From Cristatella mucedo (taxonomy: Eukaryota; Bryozoa; Phylactolaemata; Cristatellidae), in assembly GCA_009760855.2 (NCBI GenBank), contig WPIO01000105.1, positions 1,257,501 to 1,288,500 on the forward strand: DNA of 31,000 bases, read 5' to 3'. The first letter of the stretch is position 1. Each line of letters opens with the position of its first letter. A model generated the notes under the pieces. It worked only from the letters and a program-made list of their open reading frames with translations. It was not told where the DNA came from and did no database searches. This document shows positions 18,398 to 27,409 of the stretch, piece by piece. Both the position numbers and the translations under genes were made by a program.

Positions 18398-19042
18398 CAG
18401 TCGTCCCTCGCCACTTCACGCTCCGACTTTCTCGCGGTTTCACTCAATCGCGGTTGTTTTTTCAAATATATTCATTAAAAAGTTGATCGAGATATTGAAA
18501 ATGATGCAGCACGTGCTCGGTTGTCTAAAATTACTCTACGTACGGACAGTAGGCGATTTTAGACTGTATTCGAGCACCCCCCTCAAATCCTTTAACGCCA
18601 GGTGCAGCCGCTCGACCTAATCCTAATGTGGGGGCAAGAACTTTCTCCCCGAAGAGAATCGGGTGTGGTGAACTGATTGGCTATCCTATCCTCTTCCTAT
18701 CAGGGCCACTGATTGGCTCAGCCTCAAGCAAGCTCTCTTCTCATATGCTTACGTTGTAAATGTTTCTGTAATGGTAACAATAATATTTGTAATGTCTAAT
18801 ATCTTATTTTCTCTTATTGCCTATAATATTAGGTAATACGAGTGTGCTGGTGACCAAAGAGGCGTTATTTCATGTCCGGAAGGCTCTAATAAGGCTAAAA
18901 ACCGTATATAAAGGGTCGCGAACCAGTTTTATGTGCTCTAACTACGAAAATATTTTATTTATAATTTAATCTTACTTTGCGGAAATTCACTTATCGTGTT
19001 AGAGCATGGAACTTATTCTCTGTGATAAACGAGGGACGACTG
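18398..19042. mobile_element. Tigger-like (Tc/mariner) MITE, 645 bp
   Basis: Terminal inverted repeats are CAGTCGTCCCTCG at 18398-18410 and CGAGGGACGACTG at 19030-19042, a perfect 13-bp match. TA follows the right end. The left neighbour is TG, one transition away from the expected TA target. The CAGTCGTCCCTCG...CGCGG start is characteristic of Tigger/pogo-group elements. The interior has no transposase frame. Wording such as TTAGAGC, CATGTCCGGA and ATTCACTTATCG near the right end resembles non-autonomous Tigger elements I recall from other animal genomes; that comparison is from memory only. Confidence 0.85.
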
Positions 19043-19738
19043 TAAATATATTTATGTGTGTTTATACGGAGCAATGTAGAGTTATTTGGTTTCATCTATA
19101 TGTAGATATACGTAGATAATCAGCCATGAGATTATATCAAAGAAAGATACAGTAGACTGAGAGAGAGAAAGACACGGCACGACACGTATACAGGAAATAA
19201 AAATTCATTAGAATGCTTATCAATACTGGGCAGTCAGCCAGAGAACCTCCGAGTCCGGTGCTGAGTTGACAACCCCAGACTTATGATGCAGGTATAGGGA
19301 TTGTGGTGCTTCCGACGCAGCGATGGCTTCGGAGACATATGGCCCAAGCAGAATGTCCGCCTGCTACTGCTTTGAATGCCCAGCTTCTCATGGCGAGTCT
19401 GAGGCATCGACCACTGCCAACTGAACCCGAAGATCAGAAAGGCACGAGCAACCCGGATGCACTTGTTCACCTTCTTTTGAGCCGAAACCGTCGTGGCGTT
19501 GGCACTGTCAAGCCAACTGCAGTGATAGTGTCCACGCTGTCATCTACGACGAGGTCTAGCTCTCAAGCTGGACCTCATCGGTGAGAAAGTACGTTCGGCC
19601 CACAGGCAGCTCCTTAGTGTCGCTGGTTGAGCTCGATGTGGCCTAAACCCCGAATCAGGTTAAGAGCCACGATAGACTGCTGTATGAGCCAGCAGTGGCT
19701 TACTAGTGGCACAGTGTCTCAACCTGTGACCAGTGAAG
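19043..19738. other. Unassigned sequence
   Basis: No gene or element recognised. Frames at 19234-19470 (minus) and 19303-19584 (plus) have no identifiable domain. Confidence 0.35.
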
Positions 19739-19739
19739 T

Positions 19740-20256
19740 TCGACTTCAAGGTTTTGTCGCTCACTTTTAGGTCACTTCATTCTTTGGCTCCAGCTTATCT
19801 CTCAGATCTACTCCCCCACCAGGCCAAGCATCGTACCATCTGCTTTTGGGAATCCAACAGTTTACCAATATCTCGTACAAAACCTCAAATTCTTTGGAGA
19901 CCGTGCATTTAGTTCGTATGTTCCCAAAGCCTGGAACTCCCTCCCGACCTGCGTCAGAACATCCCCTGACCTGACCACATTTAAAAGGAATTTAAAAACA
20001 CACCTACCTAGGACAGCATTTAGTGGGTCCCTATGATTCGTCCTTCATGTGCTTATGCGTGCTGACACTGTGCATGCAACCACTAACCACCCTTCGCATG
20101 TTACCCCTATCCATGTCATTCATATTGTTTATCAAGCCTGATATTACTCACCATTCAAACGCGTTTCCCTTTGCAGCAAATGCAAAACGCCTAAAGAGAG
20201 ACTGAGTTCTCCGAGGACGCTTTATCAAGTGCATTATTATTATTATTATTATTGCA
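19740..20256 (+). mobile_element. 3' end of LINE family B (solo copy with (ATT)n tail)
   Basis: Begins in the post-RT part of ORF2 (sense text TTCAAGGTTTTGTCGCTCAC, reading F-KVLSL-type residues, then SLAPAYLSDLL), followed by the 3' UTR with GTGCATGCAACCACTAACC. The terminal stem region is AAACGCCT...AGGACGCTTT, then ATCAAGTGCATTATT and an (ATT)6-like tail to about 20255. It is 5'-truncated and has no RT or endonuclease. It is the cleanest reference for the family-B 3' end in this window. Confidence 0.85.
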
Positions 20257-21260
20257 GCTGCAATCGTTCCACGACGCGTCTTGGCGTTACAAAATGCAGC
20301 TCGGTTTTATTCACGCTTTCGACGGTTTAATGAACCTCGTAGCAAGGGAACTGACTTAGCTTTGGCCTAATGGGGGGGGGCTAGCGACACTTCTTTGAGG
20401 CCCTTTGATGTAGATGGATAAGCTGTGTCATTATTTACCAAACTAAGACATAAAATATATGGTTGGATGAGGTGGGTTGTGGAGGAATGGGTCTGGCCTG
20501 CCACTTGTCGACGTAGGGGTCGTTGACGCGGTCTGCGTAGTCCACCGGCTCCGCTTTCGCGAGGAGACGTTACGCTACATTACGTTCTTCGGCGCCTCCG
20601 GCGGTTTGGTAACGACGGCCCAGCCGGCTCGCTTTCGTCAGCGGCGGCGAACGGCGGCGGACCGGCCTCGTCTAATTCGCGAGGCATCGCTCTTTCCCTA
20701 CAATGGCCTACGTAGTCTATTGAACTTCTAAAGCCTCCCTAGTAGGCTGCGGCGGCTGTCGTCGTCGAAACGCTGAAGGCGAACTATACTGAAGGCTTTG
20801 CGAGTAGTGGCCGCACAATCTAATCCACGTGAAGGGTGGTCCCTTTGGTCGGGCAAAGCGCGAACCAGGTGCCTGTTATGCCGGCTAATCGTTTACATGC
20901 GCGCCTTGCCATTCAATGGGCCGCGAGGCAGACGCGGCAGGTTACCTACCGGATTGCCAGGTTATCGTCGCTTGCCTTCGCCACTCGCTTGAAATTCGCT
21001 GGATTTCCGAAGTTTGATGACGCCGTTGCTTCCACATATGGCTTTAGGCACACACCGAAGGTCCTATCTGTGCGATCACCCCTTTAGTCTCGGTGCAAGT
21101 ATATTTGGATCGAGTTGTGTAAAGAGTGAACCGCCAAAGACGTTCTGTCGACCCTTGTCGTTAGGGTAGGGCTTCGTGGAAGCAGCACAATAGCGGCTCG
21201 ATGAGCTCGTGATTGATGGCTAAGCCCTGCCCGGTTATGACGCGTCAACGAGCCAAGCTG
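20257..21260. other. Unassigned sequence
   Basis: A run of nine G lies at 20372-20380. The frame 20477-20731 (84 codons) and the overlapping frames at 20798-21087 have no domain I recognise. Composition is moderately GC-rich from 20500 to 21000. Confidence 0.35.
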
Positions 21261-21261
21261 A

Positions 21262-21493
21262 ATGTAATGTATCTCCGTGTAACTCCACAAAGTCAATGTG
21301 GGAAAAGGAAAATGTGGGTGTTACGCAGGAGAGTTTTGCATAGCCCACTCACAGCCTAAGCGGCTTTCGGTACGCATTCGGTACCCAACAGACTTCGTCT
21401 CACGAAACAAAGAGAAATTGGGAAGCATAGCAGAGTCAGGAGAGCAGTTGAGGTAGTGAGTAGCGTAGAATTAGCAGCTCAGAACCGCTGAAA
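21262..21493 (-). mobile_element. 3' end of LINE family A (solo copy)
   Basis: On the minus strand this is the same terminal sequence as the 883-1120 part of copy 1: GCTATGCTTCCCAATTTCTC, GAGACGAAGTCTGTTGGGTA, GCCGCTTAGGCTGTGAGTGG, the stem-loop (21279-21324) and the ATACATTACATTC tail. The loop is enlarged relative to the other copies by a short CCTTTTCCCACATT insertion. It is 5'-truncated near 21493 and non-coding. Confidence 0.85.
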
Positions 21494-22284
21494 GAAGCAC
21501 CATCGTTGTGGCCATCATTGTCATTGGTCGTACAAAGTGTCTCCTCCCTCAGGCATGCAGCAATTTCGGTGAGGTGGAGAAATGCGGGCACAAGCGCCTG
21601 AACCAAGGGCCCGCCGAGGCCACAAGTCCAAAGGGCGGGCCAAGCTGTCTGGCCCACTCGTCTTTTTTTGCTACCCGACGGACGGCCATCGTTCCACGTG
21701 CAGTAGAGTCTTTAAGTGCTCAGACTATCGATGTGGAGAGTTCGAGCAGTCTGCTCAAGCCTAGCGATTGAGGCAAAAGCCCCGCTCACTGTACCGTCGG
21801 CCGCCAGGCCTGCTCTCCTACAGTTTTGCGCGTGTCGGTGGTATTCCCGATCCTTCGCCGTCGGCTCTTCACTCGCAGTCCGTAAGCGAGCGACCGCGCC
21901 GTCGTCGATTATATCATTTCTTCACATGGACGAGACGAGCCTTGCTGCCAGTATCGTCGTCTTCGGATGTCTACGCGCACCCTCATCAGCCACTCTTGGA
22001 CAGCGAGTCTGGCGGCTCTTCTAGCACTTCGTTATCGTCTACTCACTGGTATATGCCGCACCGGTAGTACTGCAGTCGATTTTGGATGTCAATGGCGCAT
22101 CCTGCTGAGATCGGGAAAAAGTGGCACCTTCGACAGCGACTGTCCGTCGGACTACTTGCCAATCAACTTGGGAAGGATACATCACGTAGTCGAAGTGCTG
22201 CATCCCCGTACATCCTGTACTCCGACTCTTCGTGAACTTCGGAGTCAGCCACAACCGTGTGCGGATACGCAGCAGGAACCGTAG
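21494..22284. other. Unassigned sequence with an interrupted long open frame
   Basis: Plus-strand frame 21768-22067, continued after one TAG to about 22231, reads as non-repetitive protein-like text (for example SSSDVYAHPHQPLLDSESGG, then HPAEIGKKWHLRQRL). It might be a decayed gene fragment or an unrecognised element, but no family is recognisable. The right end is set by the 3' truncation of the next LINE at about 22285. Confidence 0.25.
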
Positions 22285-22543
22285 GTTCAGTACCGTGTCA
22301 GCACACGTGATTACATGATTGACCACCGATGACTATGCGCAAGGAAGCATCAAATACTGTGAGGACAAGAAGCGTTTGCAGAATCTTTTAAATATCGTCA
22401 AGTTGAGAGAGACATCCTTGCGTCATTCAGCAGTGAGTTGCGGGCTTTGAAAGCAGACGAATTAATGACACGGTCTCCATAGAATTTGAGGTTGGTTTGA
22501 GGCATAGCCACACAATTTGAGTCAGAAGAGTGGGCGATGCTAT

Positions 22544-23111
22544 TCATAGTCTGATTATATAATAATTCCGATAGATACAATAGAGCGAGAAATGTAGGGA
22601 CCTACAAGTGACTGACAAAACTTTAAAATCTATACGTTGATTGACTAGAAGCAAGTACAGGTATGCAAGAACTGGTGTAATGTGGCAACTGCTGGCCTCA
22701 CGACTGACAAGCCAGCTGCAGCATTTTCCCAAGGCATTTTCTGATGGCTCGTGATCGCGCGGACCCAGAACACCTGCAAACAGTGAGTTACAGAAGTCAA
22801 AGTGGAATGTCAAAAATACATGGACAAATTTGGATTTAATTTTCCTCTCTACGCAAGCCCGAATTTTAGCGATGTTACGTCGCTGAAAATAGGCAGACTT
22901 TACTATGGACATTTTGCGGTCATCTAAAGGTCACGTTGGAACAGGAACCTATACTTCGTGCAAATATCGCTGGAGACATACCTGCCAATGTCAATTTGAG
23001 AGTTGACCTTTTCAATTTCTCATTCATAGTAAATTTCCCCATAACCAGCAAGTTGGCTTTACCTTCATTCAATATAAGAAAGTATGCTACCATCCAAGCG
23101 CGAATGGTCAT
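22544..23111 (-). pseudogene. Post-RT region of the old LINE ORF2
   Basis: Two frames, 23111-22920 and 22912-22544, hold the C-terminal part of ORF2: YFLILNEGKANLLVMG (the segment after the YADD domain, usually LNDDKTELLVMG-like), then SAYFQRRNIAKIRACVERK, FHFDFCNSLFAGV, SCHITPVLAYLYLL and QRIDFKVLSVT. These correspond residue by residue to the copy at 26178-26546. A frameshift separates the two halves, and numerous substitutions show it is old. It encodes nothing functional. Confidence 0.75.
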
Positions 23112-23132
23112 ATCACTTGTAGCAAGAGACTT

Positions 23133-23448
23133 GGTGATCCGTGATTTCGCACTAGGTAAGGCGGTTGCTTTTCACGACCACGATCCCAAAGTCGTGGGTT
23201 CGATTCCTGCAGTGGGCGATCCTTTATCGCCGCTGCAAGCGGTGGTGATAGCCGTAATAATAACAATAATGCACTTGATAAAGCGCCCTCGGAGAAATCA
23301 ATCTTTTTCTAGGCGCTCTAAATTTGCTGCAAAGGGAAACGCAATTGAATGGCGACGTAAAGGCTCTTCTGTCGCTATGCAAAAGAGGCTGTTAAATCTA
23401 GTATTTAAGTAGTTAAAGCTCTCTAGTAGTTAAAGCTAGTATTATTAT
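23133..23448 (+). mobile_element. tRNA-derived SINE, family 1, inserted in the old LINE
   Basis: A-box-like TTTCGCACTAGGTAAGG (23145-23161), B box GGGTTCGATTCC (23198-23209), then the family-1 body with GCGATCCTTTATCGC, GTAAAGGCTCTTCTGTCGC and GGCTGTTAAATCTAG. The tail duplicates AGTAGTTAAAGCTCTCT once. It is flanked by the 6-bp target duplication AGACTT (23127-23132 and 23449-23454). Removing it restores LINE text colinear with 26830-26870. It is itself split by a LINE 3' end at 23256-23353. Confidence 0.88.
23256..23353 (-). mobile_element. LINE family B 3' end nested inside the SINE
   Basis: Read on the minus strand: GCGTTTCCCTTTGCAGCAAAT, then AGAGCGCCT...GAGGGCGCTTT, ATCAAGTGCATTATTG and an ATT-type tail, about 98 bp in all. 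It lies exactly between SINE words GATAGCCGTAA and GACGTAAAGGCTC, leaving a near-perfect short duplication (GCCGTAA/GACGTAA). It is the youngest layer of this stack. Confidence 0.85.
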
Positions 23449-23830
23449 AGACTTAAGAGAGTCTAAGGTGCTGAAAGGGAGAGAGTGATCAGCGAACAGG
23501 TATCGGCATAGAAGGTACAGCCCGTTATATCGTCATAGAAGTGAAAGCCTAAACTGAGCTTGGTGATTACATTGCAAGAGGGAGAGGATAAATTATAACA
23601 AGACATGGGCTAAGCACAGATTTTTAGTGCATCCTCGGATAATTTTTACCATTTGACATCAACTTACCGGAGTCTTGCACTGAGATAGCACCTAAACTGT
23701 TGCTGTGAAGTGCCGCTGATGCCCAGGTGAGATGAGAGGCACTCGATAAACCACTTGGCGATCTATTTTATCAACCGCTGCTGACAGATCAACCAAAACA
23801 AGCTGAGAGATATTACCCATGCCTGCATTG

Positions 23831-24099
23831 GTAATAATAATAATAATACATTTGTAAAGCGCCTGCAGCAAACTTAGTCTCTTTAGGATCACTTTAAATA
23901 CGCTGTAAAGGAGACGTAATCGATTGGGCAGTGGTACTATGCTCAAAGTAAGAAAGCATACAATGGTTAGGGGTGACGTGCACATTGTCAAAAAGCAAAG
24001 TTGATTAGTGGCTGTGTGCGCAGTGTCAGCACGCATAACCACACAAAGGACGAATCACTTGGACTCACTAAATGCTGTGATAAATAGATGCGTTTTCTA
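23831..24099 (-). mobile_element. LINE family B 3' end inserted in the old LINE
   Basis: Minus-strand 3' UTR of family B (GATTCGTCCTTTGTGTGG, GCGTGCTGACACTGCGC, then the stem region and ATACATTTGTAAAGCGCC read from the plus strand) with an (ATT)n tail at 23831-23848. Flanking LINE text resumes colinearly on either side (CATGCCTGCATT to TTCCTGAGATGG compared with CATGTCTGCATTCCTAAG at 27219-27237). The candidate target duplication is GCATT/GCATC. Confidence 0.8.
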
Positions 24100-24239
24100 G
24101 CATCTTTCCTGAGATGGTCGCGTCATACATTTGAAGCAAAGCTGACTTTATAGATTCATTAGCTGTGAAAACAAAACTGACAAAACTGCCTTACTTGATT
24201 GGAAGTCTCAATGTAACAGCTTATAACCTCTGCAAATAC

Positions 24240-24394
24240 TTGTTGGTTTAGCCTAGTGGTTAAGTTTATCGCCTTTAACGACTGGGGTCAAGATGAATTG
24301 ATTTGACGACCGAGGTCGTGGGGTTGAGGCTCCTCGTCAAGTGTGAAGCGTCTGATTGGAGATTAAGTTCTCTTAGGGCTCTTTATAGGTGAAT
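24240..24394 (+). mobile_element. tRNA-derived SINE, family 2, inserted in the old LINE
   Basis: An A box TAGCCTAGTGGTTAAG (24249-24264) fits the pol III consensus well. A decayed B box GGGTTGAGGCTCC (24322-24334) follows at a longer spacing than usual, because about 28 bases lie between two copies of ACGAC (TTTAACGAC and TTGACGACCGAGG). The 3' part (GAAGCGTCTGATTGG and onward) is unlike family 1. LINE text resumes near 24395 (GATATTGGCCGCAGCTGGGA). Target duplications are not clear, so the edges are approximate. Confidence 0.55.
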
Positions 24395-25832
24395 TATATT
24401 TTATTTCCGATATTGGCCGCAGCTGGGAGACCAAGCGGAAGATACGAAAGGTCACGTGATCTAATGCTAGTTTCTAAACTAGCCATCTTAATAGAACCAT
24501 TCGACAGGCGCAGAAATACGATCTGACACTCAAAGCACTTGAATGATGTTCGTTATGCGTGGTAGCTGCAGAGCTATTCATTGCACAAGTAGGAGCGTGA
24601 AAATAGGGTCTTGAGCGCTATTAGTCTCGATTGAGAGATGAATTTTCCGATGAGGTCACTCGTGACAGGCTTGAATGTAAAGATTGAGGTGCGTCCCGGA
24701 GCTGAGGGAGAGATTTCCTGAGGGGTTAATGCTGCACGAGAGCGATGTGGTGGGTATGCTGTTGCCTTTGGATAGACACTCTGATCCTGCACATTTCGCT
24801 AACCAAGAAGCTAGAGAAGCTTCCAGCTCGATCCCCAATAGGTCTACTCTGTAAGGAGCTAACATGGAGCTGTTAGGTCATGGTTGATGGTCGATGTCAG
24901 CATTTTTGGATTGTGCATGTGATTTGAAAACTTTTGTGGTAGCTGTACGTGACCTTTTCTATAACAAACTAGCATGATCCACAGTAGTCGTCATATGCCT
25001 GTCGATGGGCAACTAGTCCAGATCTTGTGTATGCTTTCTCAAGCTTACGCTTAGTAGACCTAGCGAGTTTAATATGTGCGGTAAACCACGAGCGATCTAG
25101 GCGAGGGAGCACAATGTGCTTAGTCGGAGGTGCAATCTCGATTATCATGTCGCCTAAAGTTGCGTCGTTGCATGTCGTCCCAGTGATGAAGGAGGATCGA
25201 ACGGCAGGTTAAAGAAAGATTTTTGAAGTTCGGACAAAATCAATTTCAATGTTTTTTGATTAATGGATTATTCTGGATGCGCGAGGACGGCGAAAACTGC
25301 AGACTGAATGTGGTCAGATGTGCAGAATTCGATCATAAATGGAGATGATAGCTTGCAGCCGTAGGAGGATAAATGAACAAAGTCGGTGGACTGCTGTTGA
25401 GAGTGCAGTCATGCACACGAAGCACAAAAGAAAATGAATAAGTTAGTTTCATTAAATGTGGCACTTACGGCGTCACTTCAGTCATCAAATTGAATTCTGA
25501 AGTCTTTCAGAGTGACAAAAGGACGATTTCTCGTAAATAGAATCAAAGTGAGGTAAGAACATTGTGAGATAAAGGAGGACTTTGTGCTGGGGTCGATAGA
25601 CTAGTACCGCCATTGGCAACATGCTGCTGGATGGACTCTAAACAGGTTATTCGAAAGAGACTGCTTTGAGGAGATTGCAAATGGTTTAAATTAATACCTA
25701 CAGTACAGCGATGGCAACTTTACCGCAAGTTTTTGATTGTCATTAGAACAAAGAGATGCATGGCGTCGTTTATGGTCGAGCAATTAGTCAACTATAGCCA
25801 GCTCTCAGTCAAAGCAAGCTGTTCCAGGGCGT

Positions 25833-26205
25833 CATTGAGTGTTGTGATGCATATTCACGTTGACAACCTTATCAATAGCCAGGACCGCTCATTTCTTGGC
25901 TGTCTGGAGAAGTTTGGTTTGGTCGTCGGTGGCCATATTCTAGATCTCGTGATCACTAAGGATGTCCTCCCCACTGACCTTGTGGTGTGCCCATTGACCC
26001 ACTCAGATCATTGTTCGGTCTCGTGTACTGTTCCTGCTCCCTTGTACGTACAGGGTAATGTCGAAGTTGTCAAGCGACGTAACTTACAAAGCATTGACAT
26101 AGACAAGTTTTTGAAATCTGCTTGTGGTGCAGGTCTTCTTGATCTGCATCCTGACTCGACCGGTAGCCTCGATATCCTCACTGATGCAGTGGACATTTTT
26201 GACAG
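25833..26205 (+). pseudogene. LINE endonuclease C-terminal fragment
   Basis: Plus-strand remnant of an apurinic-type endonuclease from an L2-like ORF2: VVM-HIHVDNL, RSFLGCLEKFGL, HILDLVITK and the terminal LTHSDHCSVSCTV (the SDH catalytic motif), then the linker RRNLQSIDIDKFL. In related elements the first motif is GDFNxHVDN. Here the bases for GDF have been deleted between ATG and CATATTCAC, removing part of the active site. The open frame extends upstream to 25733, but that part is antisense of the neighbouring old LINE and is not endonuclease. It differs from the family-B copy at 29.7 kb, so it probably belongs to family A or a third family. Confidence 0.7.
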
Positions 26206-27405
26206 GATTTGAGGTTTGCACGTGGTATTTGTAGACTGTTGGATCCAGAAAAGCGGGTGGTGCGGTGTTTGGCCTGATGGGGGAGTATATCTGACAGATA
26301 GGCTGGAGCCAAAGAATGAAGTGACCTAAGCGTGAGCGACAAAACTTTGAAGTCGATCCGTTGCTTGACTGGTAGCCAGTGCAGGTCGGCGAGAAGTGGA
26401 GTAATGTGGCAACTGCGACGCTCACGACAGACAAGCCTAGCTGCCGAGTTTTGCACCAGCTGCAATCGCCTGATCCCACATGCCGGTAGGCCAGCAAGCA
26501 GTGAGTCGCAGAAGTCGAGACGGGATGTCACAAATGCATGGACCAATTTAGATGTGGTATCCTTATCTAAACAAGACCGAATTTTAGCAATGTCATGAAG
26601 CTGAAAATAGGCAGATTTGACTGTGGAGCTGATGTGGTCGTTTAACGAGAGGTCGCTTTGGAATATGACAACTAGATTTTGAGCTTATTCAACTGGAGAT
26701 ATGCTGGCAGAGCCAATTTTGAGTTTCAGCCTTTCCAATTTATGAGTCACACTGGGTTTGCCCATAACTAGTTAGTTGTATCATCGTTTAGTTTTAGAAA
26801 ATTTGCTGCCATCCATGTGCGGATGTCATTAATACATGCAGCAAGTGACATGAGAGAATTTGAGGTGCTCGAAGGCTGGGAGGGATCAAAGCAAAGGTAC
26901 AACTGAGTGTCATCCGCATAGAAGTGAAAGCCTAGATTGTGCTTGGCAATCACATCAGCAAGAGGCAGAGTATAAACTGTGAAAAGAACCGGACCTAGCA
27001 CTGAGCCCTGAGGTACTCCATATTTCAGAGGTACTTCAGATGATCTTTGTCCATTCACGTCAATACTCTGGAGTCTCCCACTGAGATAGGACCTGAACCA
27101 CTGCAGAGCAGTGCCAGTGATGCCCAGGCGAGATGTGACGCGCTCTAGAAGAACTTTGTGATCGATGGTATCAAAAGCTGCCGAAAGATCGAGCAAAAGA
27201 AGCAGAGATACTCTACCCATGTCTGCATTCCTAAGTAGGTCGTTGTATACCCTAAGCAATGCTGACTCTGTGGAGTGATTAGCTCTAAAGCCAGACTGGA
27301 ACTTACTAGCAAGGTGTGAGGTTTCGATATATGAGTTTAGCTGGTCCGCCACGACCTTTTCAGTGTCTTTGATAGGAATGGTAGAAGGGAGACTGGGCGG
27401 TAGTG
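26205..27405 (-). pseudogene. LINE family B reverse transcriptase and C-terminal fragment
   Basis: The minus-strand RT core is well preserved: RPVSLLPF, FQSGFRANHSTESALLRV, LLLLDLSAAFDTIDH, KYGVPQGSVLGPVLFTVY and the catalytic YADD (codons at 26909-26920), with LKLNDD beyond. A missing base near 27360 disrupts the segment after RPVSLLPFLSK. A frameshift near 26770 leads into the post-RT part at 26546-26205: TSRLDFCDSLLAGLPACG, QNSAARLVCRERRSCHIT, LHWLPVKQRIDFKVLSL and SLAPAYLSD. The fragment is cut at both ends, against an inverted endonuclease piece at 26205 and a family-A element at about 27405. There is no 3' UTR or tail, so it was trimmed by rearrangement and not by normal 5' truncation. 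Confidence 0.8.
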
Positions 27406-27409
27406 GAGG

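Larger units (their letters stand above)
22285..25830 (-). mobile_element. Old LINE of family-B type, nearly full ORF2 span, broken by three insertions
   Basis: Aligning by eye with the younger family-B copies (26205-27405 minus, 29090-30945 plus) recovers the element in order on the minus strand. The endonuclease start has LALTESWL near 25800. A linker matches 30080-30200 (window 25020-25140). A pre-RT motif FKPVTSDLIGKFISQS lies near 24650. RT text follows: a SYIETS-like segment near 24210, and a decayed YADD at about 23530. The post-RT region is at 22560-22912, and the 3' UTR reaches about 22285, where it is 3'-truncated. It is interrupted by a SINE (23133-23448), a family-B 3' end (23831-24099) and another SINE (24240-24394). 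No frame survives beyond about 120 codons. Without the insertions the remnant is about 2.8 kb. Confidence 0.75.

Noticed and set aside
25733-25832. First third of the open frame 25733-26212 as endonuclease
   Set aside because: Its complement aligns with the family-B endonuclease start (LALTESWL region), so this part is antisense of the neighbouring old LINE.
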